The notes: generated by a model not told the origin, from the letters alone. 64,000 nucleotides of DNA from JAVBPE01 sp031549865 (GCA_031549865.1 JAVBPE010000002.1:248001-312000); one strand, 5' to 3'. Counted from the first letter of the stretch, positions 1 to 8,458 are shown. Program-made: numbers and translations.

Positions 1-681
1 GCAATAGGCTATTATAAAACTAAGCAAACTCCTGATTCAATGTCGTTAATTCAAATAGAATATATAGAAAAAGCAATTCTGTGGTTAAGATTAAAGGGCT
101 ATAAGCAAATTTATATTGATGCATTATCAAAAGGAACAGAGCTAGCATTACTAGTAGCATCAACATACAAGGAAATAGATATATTAATTTTAAGATCACC
201 CTCATATTTTATAAGTGAGGGATTAGATAGAAATGGACAGCCATCATCTACATCTTGTTGGTCAATAAATAAAGAAGAAGTAAATTATACTAAATATAAA
301 TTTAGAAATATAAGTGTTTTTAAACAATTAATAAAGAATAAAGAATTCTCTTTATTAAAATACAACAATGACAAAGTAATTAATGTTGCTTCTATAATAA
401 ATTTTGAAAAGATAAGTAGCAAAATGTTATTGATATATAGTGAAAATGATACAGTTTGGGATTCTAAAAAAAGTTGTATTAAAATATCTGAATTATATAC
501 AAATAATAAAATTGTATGTAAGGCCTACAATTATATTAGTCATTTAATGCTACCTAAATTAAATCTTTTTAAAAAAATATTATTTAAAATTGAAAGAAGA
601 CATTTTATTCGCTCATTAAAAGAAAGAAAAGATATGAATAAAAAGATAATTGATTTTATTAAAAATTCTCAAAACATGTAA
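1..681 (+). CDS. BAAT/acyl-CoA thioesterase-like alpha/beta hydrolase, 5' truncated by window
   Basis: The frame is open from base 1, so the first visible ATG at 40 is probably internal and the gene starts before the window. The visible part reads like the C-terminal domain of bile acid-CoA:amino acid N-acyltransferase/acyl-CoA thioester hydrolases. It has the segment EYIEKAILWL leading to a strand and a nucleophile-elbow-like ALSKGTELALL. Further on are a YSENDTVWDS segment, where the family has its catalytic Asp, and SHLMLP near the end, where the His lies. The elbow has Ser-Lys-Gly-Thr in place of a clean GxSxG, as is common in this family. Substrate unknown. A hairpin terminator follows at 705. 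Confidence 0.6.
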   Translation, partial: AIGYYKTKQTPDSMSLIQIEYIEKAILWLRLKGYKQIYIDALSKGTELALLVASTYKEIDILILRSPSYFISEGLDRNGQPSSTSCWSINKEEVNYTKYKFRNISVFKQLIKNKEFSLLKYNNDKVINVASIINFEKISSKMLLIYSENDTVWDSKKSCIKISELYTNNKIVCKAYNYISHLMLPKLNLFKKILFKIERRHFIRSLKERKDMNKKIIDFIKNSQNM

Positions 682-704
682 AAAACTAAATAATTTTATA
701 TTTG

Positions 705-732
705 AAATAGATCTTTTGATCTATTTTTTTTG
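705..732 (+). terminator. Rho-independent terminator
   Basis: Perfect 9-bp stem AAATAGATC / GATCTATTT around a TTTT loop, followed by a run of T. It ends the BAAT-like gene. Confidence 0.8.
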
Positions 733-787
733 TTTATTTAGATATCACATTTTAACATATTCCATTTTTAAAAAAATCATGATAAAA

Positions 788-793
788 TATAAT
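788..793 (+). promoter_or_regulatory. Candidate -10 box for the lipoprotein gene
   Basis: TATAAT lies 27 bases before the ATG at 821, after the upstream terminator. The matching -35 (TTTTTA around 765) is poor, so only the -10 is supported. Confidence 0.4.
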
Positions 794-820
794 CAAAGAA
801 ATCTTTTAAGGAGAATAACT

Positions 821-2173
821 ATGAAAAAAAATCTATTGATATTTTTATTTTTAATCACAGCATTATTCAGTTTTTCAAGTTGCTCAAATAGTAGTAATAA
901 GGATGAAATAATTAATACATTTAAAGAGGCTCATTTTGCCCCAAATATGGACAAATTATTGCCCAAATCACTAACTACCAATGAACAAAAATTGAATATG
1001 TCTGGACATATTGTAGAGAAAAAACTTGCCACTATTGGAACAGAAATAGCTTCAGGTGATCTTATTTACCCTAAACCTAATCCGAAGGAAAGTGATACAT
1101 ATAGACAAATTAAAGCTCTTGAGAATGATGCTGATGCAAGAAAAAGGGATGCTATTCAATTAATTTCGACGATAGAACTTGACGGCGAATGGCACGAAGT
1201 TGAAACTACTTTAACAAAAACAAAAGCTTGTTATATTGAAGAAGATACTGTAAAGATACTTAAATCTGAAACAAAACGTAATGAACTTAATGTTATTACA
1301 AAAAATATTATTAAAATTTATGAAGATGGGGCTGTAGAAATATTTAGTGATGGTAATTTTGATTGCATTAAGTATATGAAAAACCAAGATGGTAAAGAAT
1401 TTGAAGTAGTGTTTTCTTTACCTACAAGCGCCCTTAGATATGATAAATATTATAAAAACGAAAATGGTGAGTATATAGGGCTACGCGTTGAAAAAGATGC
1501 TATAGATACATTAAGAAAGCCTCTAAATGTAGAATACTCATACGGGAACGATACAGAATATTATAAATATACTAATACACATGCATATGCATATACCCAA
1601 GATGATGATGGAAGTGAAATTCCTGATCAAGACATTTACTATGTCCAAACGATGAAAGATAATATGACATTGCAATTTGTCAGACAACAAGAAGGCGATA
1701 ATTTTATGAATGGATTTTGGATTAATCTATCAGAAGTTGATGGCATAAAATCAATTGATTATAGTAAATCAAGTACTCCAACTCCAGAAGTGAATAAGAT
1801 TATATTAGATGATGATAGAGAAATTATGACGAATTTATTTATGTTAAATAACAATTTATCTATACATATGAATAGCATATATGGTGAGGGAACTGAAAAA
1901 AATGAACCAACAATAGTTGGAGTAACAGCATTTTTATCTGCTAGATTTCATGAAGCATCAGAAGTTGGTTTATCAGATAAAATGACTAATTTTATTGATA
2001 GTATTCTTGATGCCAATGGGTTATCACTTAATAAAACAATAGATTGTACTACAATAGTAGGTATTGGTAGTATATTTGAAAATTTGGAAATATTAGGTAT
2101 AAAAAATTTAAATCAAAATTATAGTCAATTTGAAATAGAAGTAAAGAAATATATAATTGAGTTTGATTTCTAA
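821..2173 (+). CDS. Secreted lipoprotein of unknown function
   Basis: The start was moved to the ATG at 821 because AAGGAG sits just upstream and it yields a clean signal peptide; the longer frame back to 650 has no leader character and overlaps the preceding terminator. The 450-residue product begins MKKNLLIFLFLITALF and has a lipobox ending in Cys (FSSC) near residue 21, so it should be a lipid-anchored surface protein. A polar Ser/Asn spacer follows, then a globular region rich in beta-strand-like and Asp/Glu-rich segments. No domain recognised. The gene stands alone between two terminators. Confidence 0.75.
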   Translation: MKKNLLIFLFLITALFSFSSCSNSSNKDEIINTFKEAHFAPNMDKLLPKSLTTNEQKLNMSGHIVEKKLATIGTEIASGDLIYPKPNPKESDTYRQIKALENDADARKRDAIQLISTIELDGEWHEVETTLTKTKACYIEEDTVKILKSETKRNELNVITKNIIKIYEDGAVEIFSDGNFDCIKYMKNQDGKEFEVVFSLPTSALRYDKYYKNENGEYIGLRVEKDAIDTLRKPLNVEYSYGNDTEYYKYTNTHAYAYTQDDDGSEIPDQDIYYVQTMKDNMTLQFVRQQEGDNFMNGFWINLSEVDGIKSIDYSKSSTPTPEVNKIILDDDREIMTNLFMLNNNLSIHMNSIYGEGTEKNEPTIVGVTAFLSARFHEASEVGLSDKMTNFIDSILDANGLSLNKTIDCTTIVGIGSIFENLEILGIKNLNQNYSQFEIEVKKYIIEFDF

Positions 2174-2177
2174 ATTT

Positions 2178-2208
2178 AAAAAAAGATACAAAATGTATCT
2201 TTTTTTCT
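2178..2208 (+). terminator. Rho-independent terminator
   Basis: Thirteen-base A-rich arm ending GATACA, loop AAA, and the complementary TGTATC plus T run, directly after the lipoprotein stop codon. Confidence 0.85.
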
Positions 2209-2220
2209 TAGTTTTTTATA

Positions 2221-2249
2221 TTGACATAATTATCTAATGGTGATAATAT
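2221..2249 (+). promoter_or_regulatory. Sigma-A promoter of the MarR regulator gene
   Basis: Consensus -35 TTGACA at 2221-2226, a 17-base spacer and -10 TAATAT at 2244-2249. It is overlapped and followed by the palindromic operator copies described next, which suggests autorepression. Confidence 0.75.
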
Positions 2250-2263
2250 ACTAATAGTGTTAG
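2234..2263 (+). promoter_or_regulatory. Putative MarR operator, two copies at the regulator promoter
   Basis: CTAATAGTGTTAG at 2251-2263 is an imperfect palindrome of the form CTAA-N5-TTAG immediately after the -10 box. A related sequence, CTAATGGTGATAA, lies at 2234-2246 inside the promoter spacer. The same motif recurs twice before the ABC exporter genes, so it is a good candidate for the binding site of the adjacent MarR protein. Confidence 0.6.
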
Positions 2264-2285
2264 ATAATGATAGGAGGCGTAGGGC

Positions 2286-2708
2286 ATGGATTATCGTGAT
2301 TTAGCCAAAGAGCTGTTAGAAGGTATGCAAAAGATGAAACATATGAGACCACCAAGAAAGATCTCAGATACAATGGGTGGTGAAGTATTTATTATGAAAT
2401 ATTTAAGTCAACATCAAAATGTTTTACCTGGTGATATTAGCAATAAAATGAATATCAGTTCAGCAAGAGTCGCAGCGGCTTTAAATAACTTAGAAAAAAA
2501 AGGTTTCATTAGTCGTCAAATTGATATAAATGATCGCAGAAGAATTATTGTTTCTCTAACTGATGAAGGAAGATTTTTTTCGAAAAAAATGGCTGAAGAT
2601 ATGTTGAATGATGCAGTAAAAATGTTAGAATTCCTAGGAGAAGAGGATGCCAAAGAATGGGTTAGAATAACTTGTAGACTTGGTAATTTTAATATTTGTG
2701 ACAAATAA
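2286..2708 (+). CDS. MarR-family transcriptional regulator
   Basis: The 140-residue size, and the winged-helix segment from about residue 40 to 105, are typical of MarR repressors. DISNKMNISSARVAAALNNL forms the helix-turn-helix, followed by the wing with the characteristic basic turn DINDRRRIIVSLTDEG. Flanking helices at both ends would form the dimer. AGGAGG lies a few bases before the ATG. The gene is followed by a heterodimeric ABC exporter in the same direction. Repeated CTAA-N5-TTAG palindromes precede both the regulator and the exporter, so it probably represses itself and the pump in response to a small toxic ligand. The ligand is not deducible. Confidence 0.85.
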   Translation: MDYRDLAKELLEGMQKMKHMRPPRKISDTMGGEVFIMKYLSQHQNVLPGDISNKMNISSARVAAALNNLEKKGFISRQIDINDRRRIIVSLTDEGRFFSKKMAEDMLNDAVKMLEFLGEEDAKEWVRITCRLGNFNICDK

Positions 2709-2710
2709 AA

Positions 2711-2740
2711 GGCTATTTTTGTAGGAGAATAGCCTAAAAA
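2711..2740 (+). terminator. Hairpin between marR and the ABC genes
   Basis: GGCTATTTTT pairs imperfectly with AGAATAGCC across a short loop. It is followed by A-rich rather than T-rich sequence on the plus strand, so it may be a weak terminator or attenuator. Confidence 0.35.
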
Positions 2741-2752
2741 AATGTAATATAT

Positions 2753-2781
2753 CTAACAGTATTAGATTTTAACACTATTAG
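2753..2781 (+). promoter_or_regulatory. Putative MarR operator pair before the ABC exporter
   Basis: CTAACAGTATTAG at 2753-2765 is a near-perfect palindrome, and TTAACACTATTAG at 2769-2781 is a second copy 16 bases on. Both match the CTAA-N5-TTAG sites at the upstream marR promoter. A candidate -10 TAATAT lies at 2745-2750, so bound repressor would block it. Confidence 0.6.
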
Positions 2782-2797
2782 CGAACGGAGGATTTAT

Positions 2798-4555
2798 ATG
2801 CTAAAGTTATTAAAATATTTTAAAAGGAAAGACTGGTTACTACTACTAATTTGTGTAGTTTTCATAGTACTACAAGTATGGTTGGATTTAAAGCTTCCTG
2901 ATTACATGTCTAAAATTACTAAACTTACTCAAACAGAGGGGAGTGAAATGCTAGATATTTGGAAGAATGGTGGGTTGATGCTTTTATGTGCGCTTGGTAG
3001 TTTGGCATCAGCAATAGTCGTTGGTTTTATAGTTGCAAGAATTGCGGCATCGTTTTCTGAAAAATTAAGGGAATTATTATTCGAAAAAGTAGATTCATTT
3101 TCAATGGGTGAAATTAATAAGTTTTCTACTGCAAGTTTAATTACTCGTTCAACAAATGATGTTACACAAGTTCAAACATTTATTACTTTAGGACTCCAAA
3201 TGTTAATTAAAGCGCCAATTTTGGCAGTGTGGGCAGTTATTAAAATAGCTAACAAAGGTATGGAATGGTCACTTGCAACTGGAGTAACTTTAGGTTTAAT
3301 GCTTATTGTTATAGCATTCATTATGCTATTTGTTATCCCAAAATTTAGGAAAATGCAATCATTAACAGATAATGTTAATAGAGTAACAAGAGAAAACCTG
3401 CAAGGTGTTAGAGTTGTAAGAGCTTATAATGCCGAAGGGTATCAGGAAGAAAAGTTTGAAATAGCCAATGATGAATTAACAAATACAAGTTTATTTACAA
3501 GTAGAAGTATGGCAATTATGTCACCATTTATGTCACTTTTAATGAGTGGATTATCACTAGCTATTTATTGGATTGGAGCTTATTTGATAGATCAAGCAGC
3601 ATTAACTGATAAATTAACAATATTTTCTGATATGGTAGTTTTCTCATCATATGCAATGCAAGTATTTATGGCTTTTATGATGTTAATAATGGTCTTCATT
3701 TTCTTACCAAGAGCAATGGTTTCTGCGAAAAGAATAAATGAAGTTTTAAATACAAAACCAAATATAAAGGATGGAAAATTAACAGAAGGTTTAAATAATT
3801 TAAGTGGAGAAATTGAATTTGTTAATGTAAGCTTTAAATATCCAAATGCGAGTGAGTATGTTTTAAAAGATATAAACTTTAAGGCTAATAAGGGGGAAAC
3901 TGTCGCATTTATTGGTTCTACTGGTAGTGGTAAAAGTACACTTATTAATCTTGTACCACGCTTCTTTGAGGCAAGTGAAGGTGAAGTATTAATTGATGGA
4001 GTTAATGTAAAAGATTATGTTGTTGCATCACTTAATAATAAAATAGGATATGTATCTCAAAAAGCTGTTTTATTTAAAGGTACAGTTGAATCTAACGTTT
4101 CGTATGGTGACAATGGAAAAGATGAATATGCAATAGAAGAAGTAAAAAAAGCAATTGAAATTGCACAATCTAAAGATTTTGTTGAAAAACTTGAACAAAA
4201 TTATTATGCTGATATCGCCCAAGCGGGAACGAATTTAAGTGGTGGGCAAAAGCAAAGATTAAGTATAGCCCGTGCAATAAATAGAAAACCGGAAATATTA
4301 ATATTTGATGACAGTTTTTCGGCTCTTGATTATAAAACAGATCGCACTTTACGTTCTGTATTAAAAACAGAAACTAATGGGGTAACTAAATTAATAGTTG
4401 CCCAAAGAATCGGAACTATTATGGATGCGGATAAGATTGTTGTTTTAGAAGAAGGCAAAATAGTAGGCATTGGGAAGCATAAAGAATTGCTTGATACTTG
4501 TTTAGTGTATAAAGAGATTGCCTTATCGCAATTAAGTGAGGAGGAATTAGTGTGA
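2798..4555 (+). CDS. Heterodimeric ABC exporter subunit with degenerate ATP site
   Basis: Type IV (MdlB-like) exporter half of 585 residues: an N-terminal membrane domain with about six helices, then an ATPase domain. Walker A GSTGSGKST starts near residue 373, signature LSGGQ near 480 and Walker B near 500. Walker B reads ILIFDDS, with Asp where the catalytic Glu should be. This is the mark of the non-catalytic-site partner in heterodimeric exporters such as TM287/288, LmrCD and BmrCD. The next gene overlaps its stop by four bases (GTGA) and carries the intact Glu, so the two form one pump, probably for drugs, peptides or lipids. Controlled by the upstream MarR gene, judging by shared operators. 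Confidence 0.88.
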   Translation: MLKLLKYFKRKDWLLLLICVVFIVLQVWLDLKLPDYMSKITKLTQTEGSEMLDIWKNGGLMLLCALGSLASAIVVGFIVARIAASFSEKLRELLFEKVDSFSMGEINKFSTASLITRSTNDVTQVQTFITLGLQMLIKAPILAVWAVIKIANKGMEWSLATGVTLGLMLIVIAFIMLFVIPKFRKMQSLTDNVNRVTRENLQGVRVVRAYNAEGYQEEKFEIANDELTNTSLFTSRSMAIMSPFMSLLMSGLSLAIYWIGAYLIDQAALTDKLTIFSDMVVFSSYAMQVFMAFMMLIMVFIFLPRAMVSAKRINEVLNTKPNIKDGKLTEGLNNLSGEIEFVNVSFKYPNASEYVLKDINFKANKGETVAFIGSTGSGKSTLINLVPRFFEASEGEVLIDGVNVKDYVVASLNNKIGYVSQKAVLFKGTVESNVSYGDNGKDEYAIEEVKKAIEIAQSKDFVEKLEQNYYADIAQAGTNLSGGQKQRLSIARAINRKPEILIFDDSFSALDYKTDRTLRSVLKTETNGVTKLIVAQRIGTIMDADKIVVLEEGKIVGIGKHKELLDTCLVYKEIALSQLSEEELV

Positions 4556-6363
4556 GTAGTGGACCAATGGGAAATAGAAATAGTGTAGAAAAACCTACTA
4601 ACTTTAAAGAAACATGGATAAAAATAATTAAATATTGTAAGAGCTATATGCCGGTTATTATCTTGTCTTTTATGGCGATAATTATTGCGACAGCCTTCCA
4701 AATAATAGGTCCTGATAAGATAAAAGATATGACTAATGAAGTTGGAAAAGGTGTCCCTAAGATAGTTGATGGTCAAGTAATCATAGAAAGTATTAATTTG
4801 GAAGTTGTAGTTGACATAGCTATATTATTAGTATTCTTTTATGCAACTTCATTTGTCTTAAATTTTATTCAAAATATTATAATGGCAAATGTTACACAAA
4901 AAATATCGAAACAAATGCGTAGTGATTTTTCTAAAAAAATAAATAAATTACCTTTAAGTTATTTTGACAAAACAAGTCATGGGGATATTTTAAGTAAAAT
5001 AACTAATGATGTTGATACAATAGGTCAAACCCTAAATCAAAGCATCCCTAATTTAATATCATCAATTGTTTTATTCTTTGGATCATTATTTATGATGTTT
5101 ATAACAAGTTGGATATTAGCAATTGTTGCAATATTATCTACAATAGTAGGATTTGTATTGATGATGGTTATAATGAAAAATTCTCAAAAATATTTTGTTG
5201 CTCAACAAACTGGGCTTGGTGACATAAATGCTCATATTGAAGAAATATATACAAATCATAATGTTGTAAAAGTATACAATGGCAGCAAAGAAGAGATTAA
5301 AGAATTCAAAATTATAAATAAGAAATTATATAATAGCGCGTGGAAAAGCCAATTTCTATCTGGACTAATGATGCCTATAATGGGTTTTATTGGAAATTTT
5401 GGATATGTGTGCGTATGTGTTGTTGGGGCGGCTTTAGCAATGAACGGTACTATTAGCTTTGGGGTAATTGTAGCATTTATGCTATATATAAGATTATTTA
5501 CTCAACCTTTATCGCAAATTGCTCAAGCGTTAAATAGTTTACAAAGAACTGCTGCTGCTGGAGAAAGAGTATTCGAATTTTTAGATGAAAAAGAATTATC
5601 GAATGAAAGTAATAAAAAATTATCTTTAGCAAATGTTAGCGGTAAAGTGGACTTTGATCATGTCAGATTTGGTTATGTTGAAGGTAAAACGATTATAAAT
5701 GATTTTTCTGCACAAATAAAGCCAGGTCAAAAAATTGCCATAGTAGGACCAACGGGTGCTGGTAAGACAACTATAGTAAATTTATTAATGAGGTTTTATG
5801 AGATTGATAGTGGTAATATTTTAATGGACGGAATAAATACTAAGGATATTCCAAGAGAAAACCTTCATGATCAATTTTGTATGGTGCTTCAAGATACATG
5901 GCTATTTGAGGGAACAATTTTAGATAATATAATTTACAGTAAAGAAAATGTTACTAAAGAGCAAGTTTTAGAGGCAAGCAGGGCTGTTGGATTGCATCAC
6001 TTTATTATGACATTACCTGATGGTTATAATACAATGCTTAATGATAAAGCGAGCATTTCGGAAGGTCAAAAGCAATTAATTACGATTGCTCGTGCTATGA
6101 TTAAAGATTCGCCTTTATTAATTTTAGATGAGGCAACATCAAATGTTGATACAAGAACTGAAATACAAATTCAAGAAGCTATGGATAAATTAATGAAAGG
6201 TCGTACATCATTTGTAATAGCTCATAGATTATCAACTATAAAAAATGCTGATTTAATTTTAGTTATGAAAAATGGTGATATTATTGAAAGTGGAAACCAT
6301 TTAGATTTATTAGACAAAAAAGGTTTTTATGCTGATTTATATAATTCTCAATTTGAAATGTAA
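4552..6363 (+). CDS. Heterodimeric ABC exporter subunit with catalytic Walker B
   Basis: The 603-residue partner starts at a GTG that overlaps the previous stop codon; GAGGAGG lies upstream. It has six predicted helices, Walker A GPTGAGKTT near residue 399, Walker B LLILDEA near 522 with the catalytic Glu, and the usual H-loop AHRLSTI. Its signature motif is ISEGQ rather than LSGGQ. In heterodimeric exporters this altered signature faces the Walker motifs of the Asp-containing partner, giving one active and one degenerate ATP site. The extracytoplasmic loop after helix 1 is longer than in the partner. The substrate cannot be told from sequence. A terminator follows at once. Confidence 0.88.
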   Translation: MSSGPMGNRNSVEKPTNFKETWIKIIKYCKSYMPVIILSFMAIIIATAFQIIGPDKIKDMTNEVGKGVPKIVDGQVIIESINLEVVVDIAILLVFFYATSFVLNFIQNIIMANVTQKISKQMRSDFSKKINKLPLSYFDKTSHGDILSKITNDVDTIGQTLNQSIPNLISSIVLFFGSLFMMFITSWILAIVAILSTIVGFVLMMVIMKNSQKYFVAQQTGLGDINAHIEEIYTNHNVVKVYNGSKEEIKEFKIINKKLYNSAWKSQFLSGLMMPIMGFIGNFGYVCVCVVGAALAMNGTISFGVIVAFMLYIRLFTQPLSQIAQALNSLQRTAAAGERVFEFLDEKELSNESNKKLSLANVSGKVDFDHVRFGYVEGKTIINDFSAQIKPGQKIAIVGPTGAGKTTIVNLLMRFYEIDSGNILMDGINTKDIPRENLHDQFCMVLQDTWLFEGTILDNIIYSKENVTKEQVLEASRAVGLHHFIMTLPDGYNTMLNDKASISEGQKQLITIARAMIKDSPLLILDEATSNVDTRTEIQIQEAMDKLMKGRTSFVIAHRLSTIKNADLILVMKNGDIIESGNHLDLLDKKGFYADLYNSQFEM

Positions 6364-6368
6364 AAAAA

Positions 6369-6400
6369 ATATGCTTGGTTTAATCCAAGCATATTTTTTT
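6369..6400 (+). terminator. Bidirectional terminator between exporter and peroxiredoxin
   Basis: Perfect 10-bp stem ATATGCTTGG / CCAAGCATAT with a 6-base loop, T run on the plus side and A run on the other, between convergent genes. Confidence 0.88.
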
Positions 6401-6402
6401 TA

Positions 6403-7077
6403 TTAATTCTTTTTTTCTTTTCTGAAACACAAAAACCAGTCTAAACAATATTGATTTTCGTCTTTTGATTCCATACGCTCTTTTGCAACACCACAAGAAC
6501 CAGCTGTAGGCACAATTACATCGTCACCTTCTTGCCAATTTGCAGGAGTAGCACAGGAATCCTTATCGGCTTTTTGAAGGGCTACAATTATTCTTTTTAT
6601 TTCACCAAAATTTCTACCAGTAGATAAAGGATAATAAAGAATTGTACGGATTTTCCCTTTTGGATCAACCACAAAAACTGCACGAACTGCTTGAGTATTT
6701 GATTGACCGGGTTGAATCATGCCATATTTTTTCGCAACATCCATTCTAATATCTTCAATTAATGGAAATTTTACTTCAACATTCTTCATACCATTCCATT
6801 CAATTTCTTGTATTTTACGCAACCATGCAATATGGGCATATAATGAGTCAACAGATAATCCAACCAATTCGGTATTTAATTCTTTAAACTCTTTTTCCAT
6901 TGTTGCAAAAGTCATAAATTCAGTCGTGCAAACTGGAGTGAAATCTGCAGGGTGTGAAAAAAGTATAACCCATTTACCTTTATAATCGGCAGGAAAGTTA
7001 ATATCTCCTTGGGTTGTTTTCGCAGTGAAGTTTGGAGCGTCATCGCCAATTAAAGGCATTCTATAATTTTCTTCCAT
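6403..7077 (-). CDS. Peroxiredoxin, Prx6-like
   Basis: The 224-residue protein carries the peroxidatic motif HPADFTPVCTTEF near residue 42-54, with catalytic Cys in the PxxxTxxC context. The later segment NTQAVRAVFVVDPKGKIR and the C-terminal extension are typical of the Prx6/1-Cys subfamily found in clostridia and thermophiles. Extra cysteines occur near the C-terminus (GSCGVAKERM and YCLDWFLCF), so a resolving Cys is possible. It would reduce hydrogen and organic peroxides in the cytoplasm. It is monocistronic, with GAGG before the ATG, and is preceded by a sigma-A promoter with a Fur/PerR-like palindrome, which suits peroxide- or iron-dependent control. Confidence 0.9.
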   Translation of the reverse strand: MEENYRMPLIGDDAPNFTAKTTQGDINFPADYKGKWVILFSHPADFTPVCTTEFMTFATMEKEFKELNTELVGLSVDSLYAHIAWLRKIQEIEWNGMKNVEVKFPLIEDIRMDVAKKYGMIQPGQSNTQAVRAVFVVDPKGKIRTILYYPLSTGRNFGEIKRIIVALQKADKDSCATPANWQEGDDVIVPTAGSCGVAKERMESKDENQYCLDWFLCFRKEKKN

Positions 7078-7120
7078 TTTTAAATCCTCGCTTTCTTAAT
7101 TTTCTTAGGAAGATGATATC

Positions 7121-7174
7121 CTTATTGATATCTATTCTCAATAAGAGTATAACATATCAATTTAGATATAGCAA
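7121..7174 (-). promoter_or_regulatory. Peroxiredoxin promoter with Fur/PerR-like box
   Basis: On the minus strand, -35 TTGCTA (7169-7174), a 17-base spacer and -10 TATACT (7146-7151). Immediately downstream is TGAGAATAGATATCA (7126-7140), which matches the 7-1-7 Fur box TGATAATNATTATCA at most positions. It sits inside an 8-bp perfect inverted repeat, CTTATTGA / TCAATAAG, at 7121-7128 and 7138-7145. A Fur-family repressor bound there would block transcription; which member binds is not known. Confidence 0.5.
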
Positions 7175-7246
7175 ATAAAATGCTTTTAAAGAATTAACAA
7201 TATATGCAAAAAAAATAAAAAAATTTGTAGATTTTTAAAAATAGTA

Positions 7247-7255
7247 TGCTATAAT
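7247..7255 (+). promoter_or_regulatory. Extended -10 promoter of tRNA-Glu
   Basis: TGCTATAAT, a perfect extended -10, lies 19 bases before the tRNA 5' end. A weak TTGTAG at 7225 could be the -35. Confidence 0.65.
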
Positions 7256-7273
7256 ATGAAAGCAGTAATAAAT

Positions 7274-7349
7274 GGCCCGTTGGTGAAACGGTTAACACAC
7301 ATGCCTTTCACGCATGCATTTATGGGTTCGAACCCCGTACGGGTCACCA
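7274..7349 (+). tRNA. tRNA-Glu (anticodon UUC)
   Basis: Seven-base acceptor stem GGCCCGT pairs with ACGGGTC; discriminator A and an encoded CCA follow. The anticodon arm is CATGC-CTTTCAC-GCATG, with TTC at positions 34-36. The T arm GGGTTCGAACCCC is standard. The gene has its own promoter and a terminator, so it is a single transcription unit. Confidence 0.95.
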
Positions 7350-7363
7350 AAATTAATAATTAG

Positions 7364-7390
7364 ACTATGCTAGCATAGTTTTTTTTATTT
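7364..7390 (+). terminator. Terminator after tRNA-Glu
   Basis: ACTATGC / GCATAGT stem with a two-base centre, followed by a long T run. Confidence 0.8.
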
Positions 7391-7423
7391 TTTAAGATAT
7401 AATCAAATTACGAGGTGATAAAG

Positions 7424-7876
7424 ATGTATGTAGATTATTTAGATTCAATAATAGGAATTATTTGCGTTAAAGCAAATGATGAATATTTACTAAGAATTGC
7501 TTTAGTTGATGAAAAAGAAGAAAGAAAAAGTAATCATATTACAGATTTAACTATAATGCAATTAAACGAGTATTTTTCAAAAGAAAGAAAATATTTTGAT
7601 TTACCATTATTATTTAATAAAACAGAATTTCAAAATACTATCTATAAAAACTTATATAAGATTGAGTATGGAAAAGTTATATCATATAAGGAATTAGCTA
7701 TTTTATGTGGTAAAGATAAGGCTTATAGAAGTTTAGGGACAAGTGTTGGTAATAATCCTTACCCTATAATTGTTCCATGCCACCGAGTTATTAAGAATAA
7801 TGGAGAATTGGGAAATTATTATTATGGAAGCAAAATAAAAAAAGAACTTTTAAAATTAGAGGGCTATTATAAATAA
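7424..7876 (+). CDS. ogt: Methylated-DNA--protein-cysteine methyltransferase
   Basis: The ATG at 7424 was chosen because CGAGGTGAT is its ribosome binding site; the GTG at 7415 lies inside that site. The 150-residue product has the acceptor motif IVPCHRVI at about residue 115-122, with the reactive Cys that takes the alkyl group from O6-methylguanine, and the helix-turn-helix-like stretch YKELAILCGKDKAYRSLGTSVGNNPYPI before it. The N-terminal domain is short, as in Ogt proteins. It repairs alkylated DNA in a suicide reaction. TATAAT at 7398-7403 is a likely -10. Confidence 0.92.
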   Translation: MYVDYLDSIIGIICVKANDEYLLRIALVDEKEERKSNHITDLTIMQLNEYFSKERKYFDLPLLFNKTEFQNTIYKNLYKIEYGKVISYKELAILCGKDKAYRSLGTSVGNNPYPIIVPCHRVIKNNGELGNYYYGSKIKKELLKLEGYYK

Positions 7877-7910
7877 ATATACATAAGATATAATAGAAAG
7901 TTGGATAAGA

Positions 7911-8009
7911 ATGAATAAATATATCAAAAAAATATATAATTCTTTTATTTCTTTTTTACTATTATTTTGTTTATTATTAATATTAGCTTTAATAAAGAAC
8001 AAAGGCTAA
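7911..8009 (+). CDS. Very small hydrophobic protein (32 aa)
   Basis: An ORF too short for normal gene calling: ATG at 7911, stop at 8007. It has a basic N-terminus (MNKYIKKIYN), one strongly hydrophobic helix with FLLLFCLLLILALI, and a Lys-Asn-Lys-Gly tail. TTGGATAAG lies just before the ATG and TATAAT at 7889-7894, which argues for expression. The charge pattern resembles small single-span membrane peptides, including type I toxins, but no antisense RNA is visible. Function unknown. Confidence 0.4.
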   Translation: MNKYIKKIYNSFISFLLLFCLLLILALIKNKG

Positions 8010-8068
8010 GTAGGTATTTATTTTTCTTTTTTTATATGATATCATAATGTTAAGAAATGAGGTATTTT

Positions 8069-8443
8069 ATGAAAATAGCTTTAATTGCTCACGATAAGAA
8101 AAAAGATTTAATAATTAATTTAGCTAAGAAACATCAAGCATTTTTAACTAAACATGAATTGTATGCGACAGGAACAACAGGAACATTAATTATGGGAGAA
8201 ACAGGTTTAAAGATTACAAGAATGAAAAGCGGTCCATTAGGCGGAGATCAACAAATTGGATCAATGGTTGCGGAAGGAAATATAGATTTAATTATATTTT
8301 TAAGAGATCCTCTTACTGCACAACCACATGAACCCGATGTATCAGCATTATTAAGATTATGTGATGTTCAAAACATTCCTTTGGCGACAAATGTTGGAAG
8401 TGCAGAATTAATTTTAGAAGCATTAGAAAATGAAATATGTTAA
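8069..8443 (+). CDS. mgsA: Methylglyoxal synthase
   Basis: The start at 8069 follows the site ATGAGGTAT; an in-frame ATG at 8057 lies too close to it. The product of 124 residues begins MKIALIAHDKKK, as MgsA proteins do. It contains GTTGT, SGPLGGDQQIG and the active-site segment DPLTAQPHEPDV, which carries the conserved Asp and His. The enzyme converts dihydroxyacetone phosphate to methylglyoxal and phosphate, a bypass that relieves sugar-phosphate stress. Its position just before glycerol kinase is meaningful, since glycerol breakdown feeds dihydroxyacetone phosphate, though the two have separate transcription signals. Confidence 0.95.
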   Translation: MKIALIAHDKKKDLIINLAKKHQAFLTKHELYATGTTGTLIMGETGLKITRMKSGPLGGDQQIGSMVAEGNIDLIIFLRDPLTAQPHEPDVSALLRLCDVQNIPLATNVGSAELILEALENEIC

Positions 8444-8458
8444 ATTGTGTAAAATTCT

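Noticed and set aside
4330..4776. Minus-strand ORF of 148 codons across the junction of the two exporter genes
   Set aside because: It lies fully opposite two well-supported ABC exporter genes and shows no domain or start signal.
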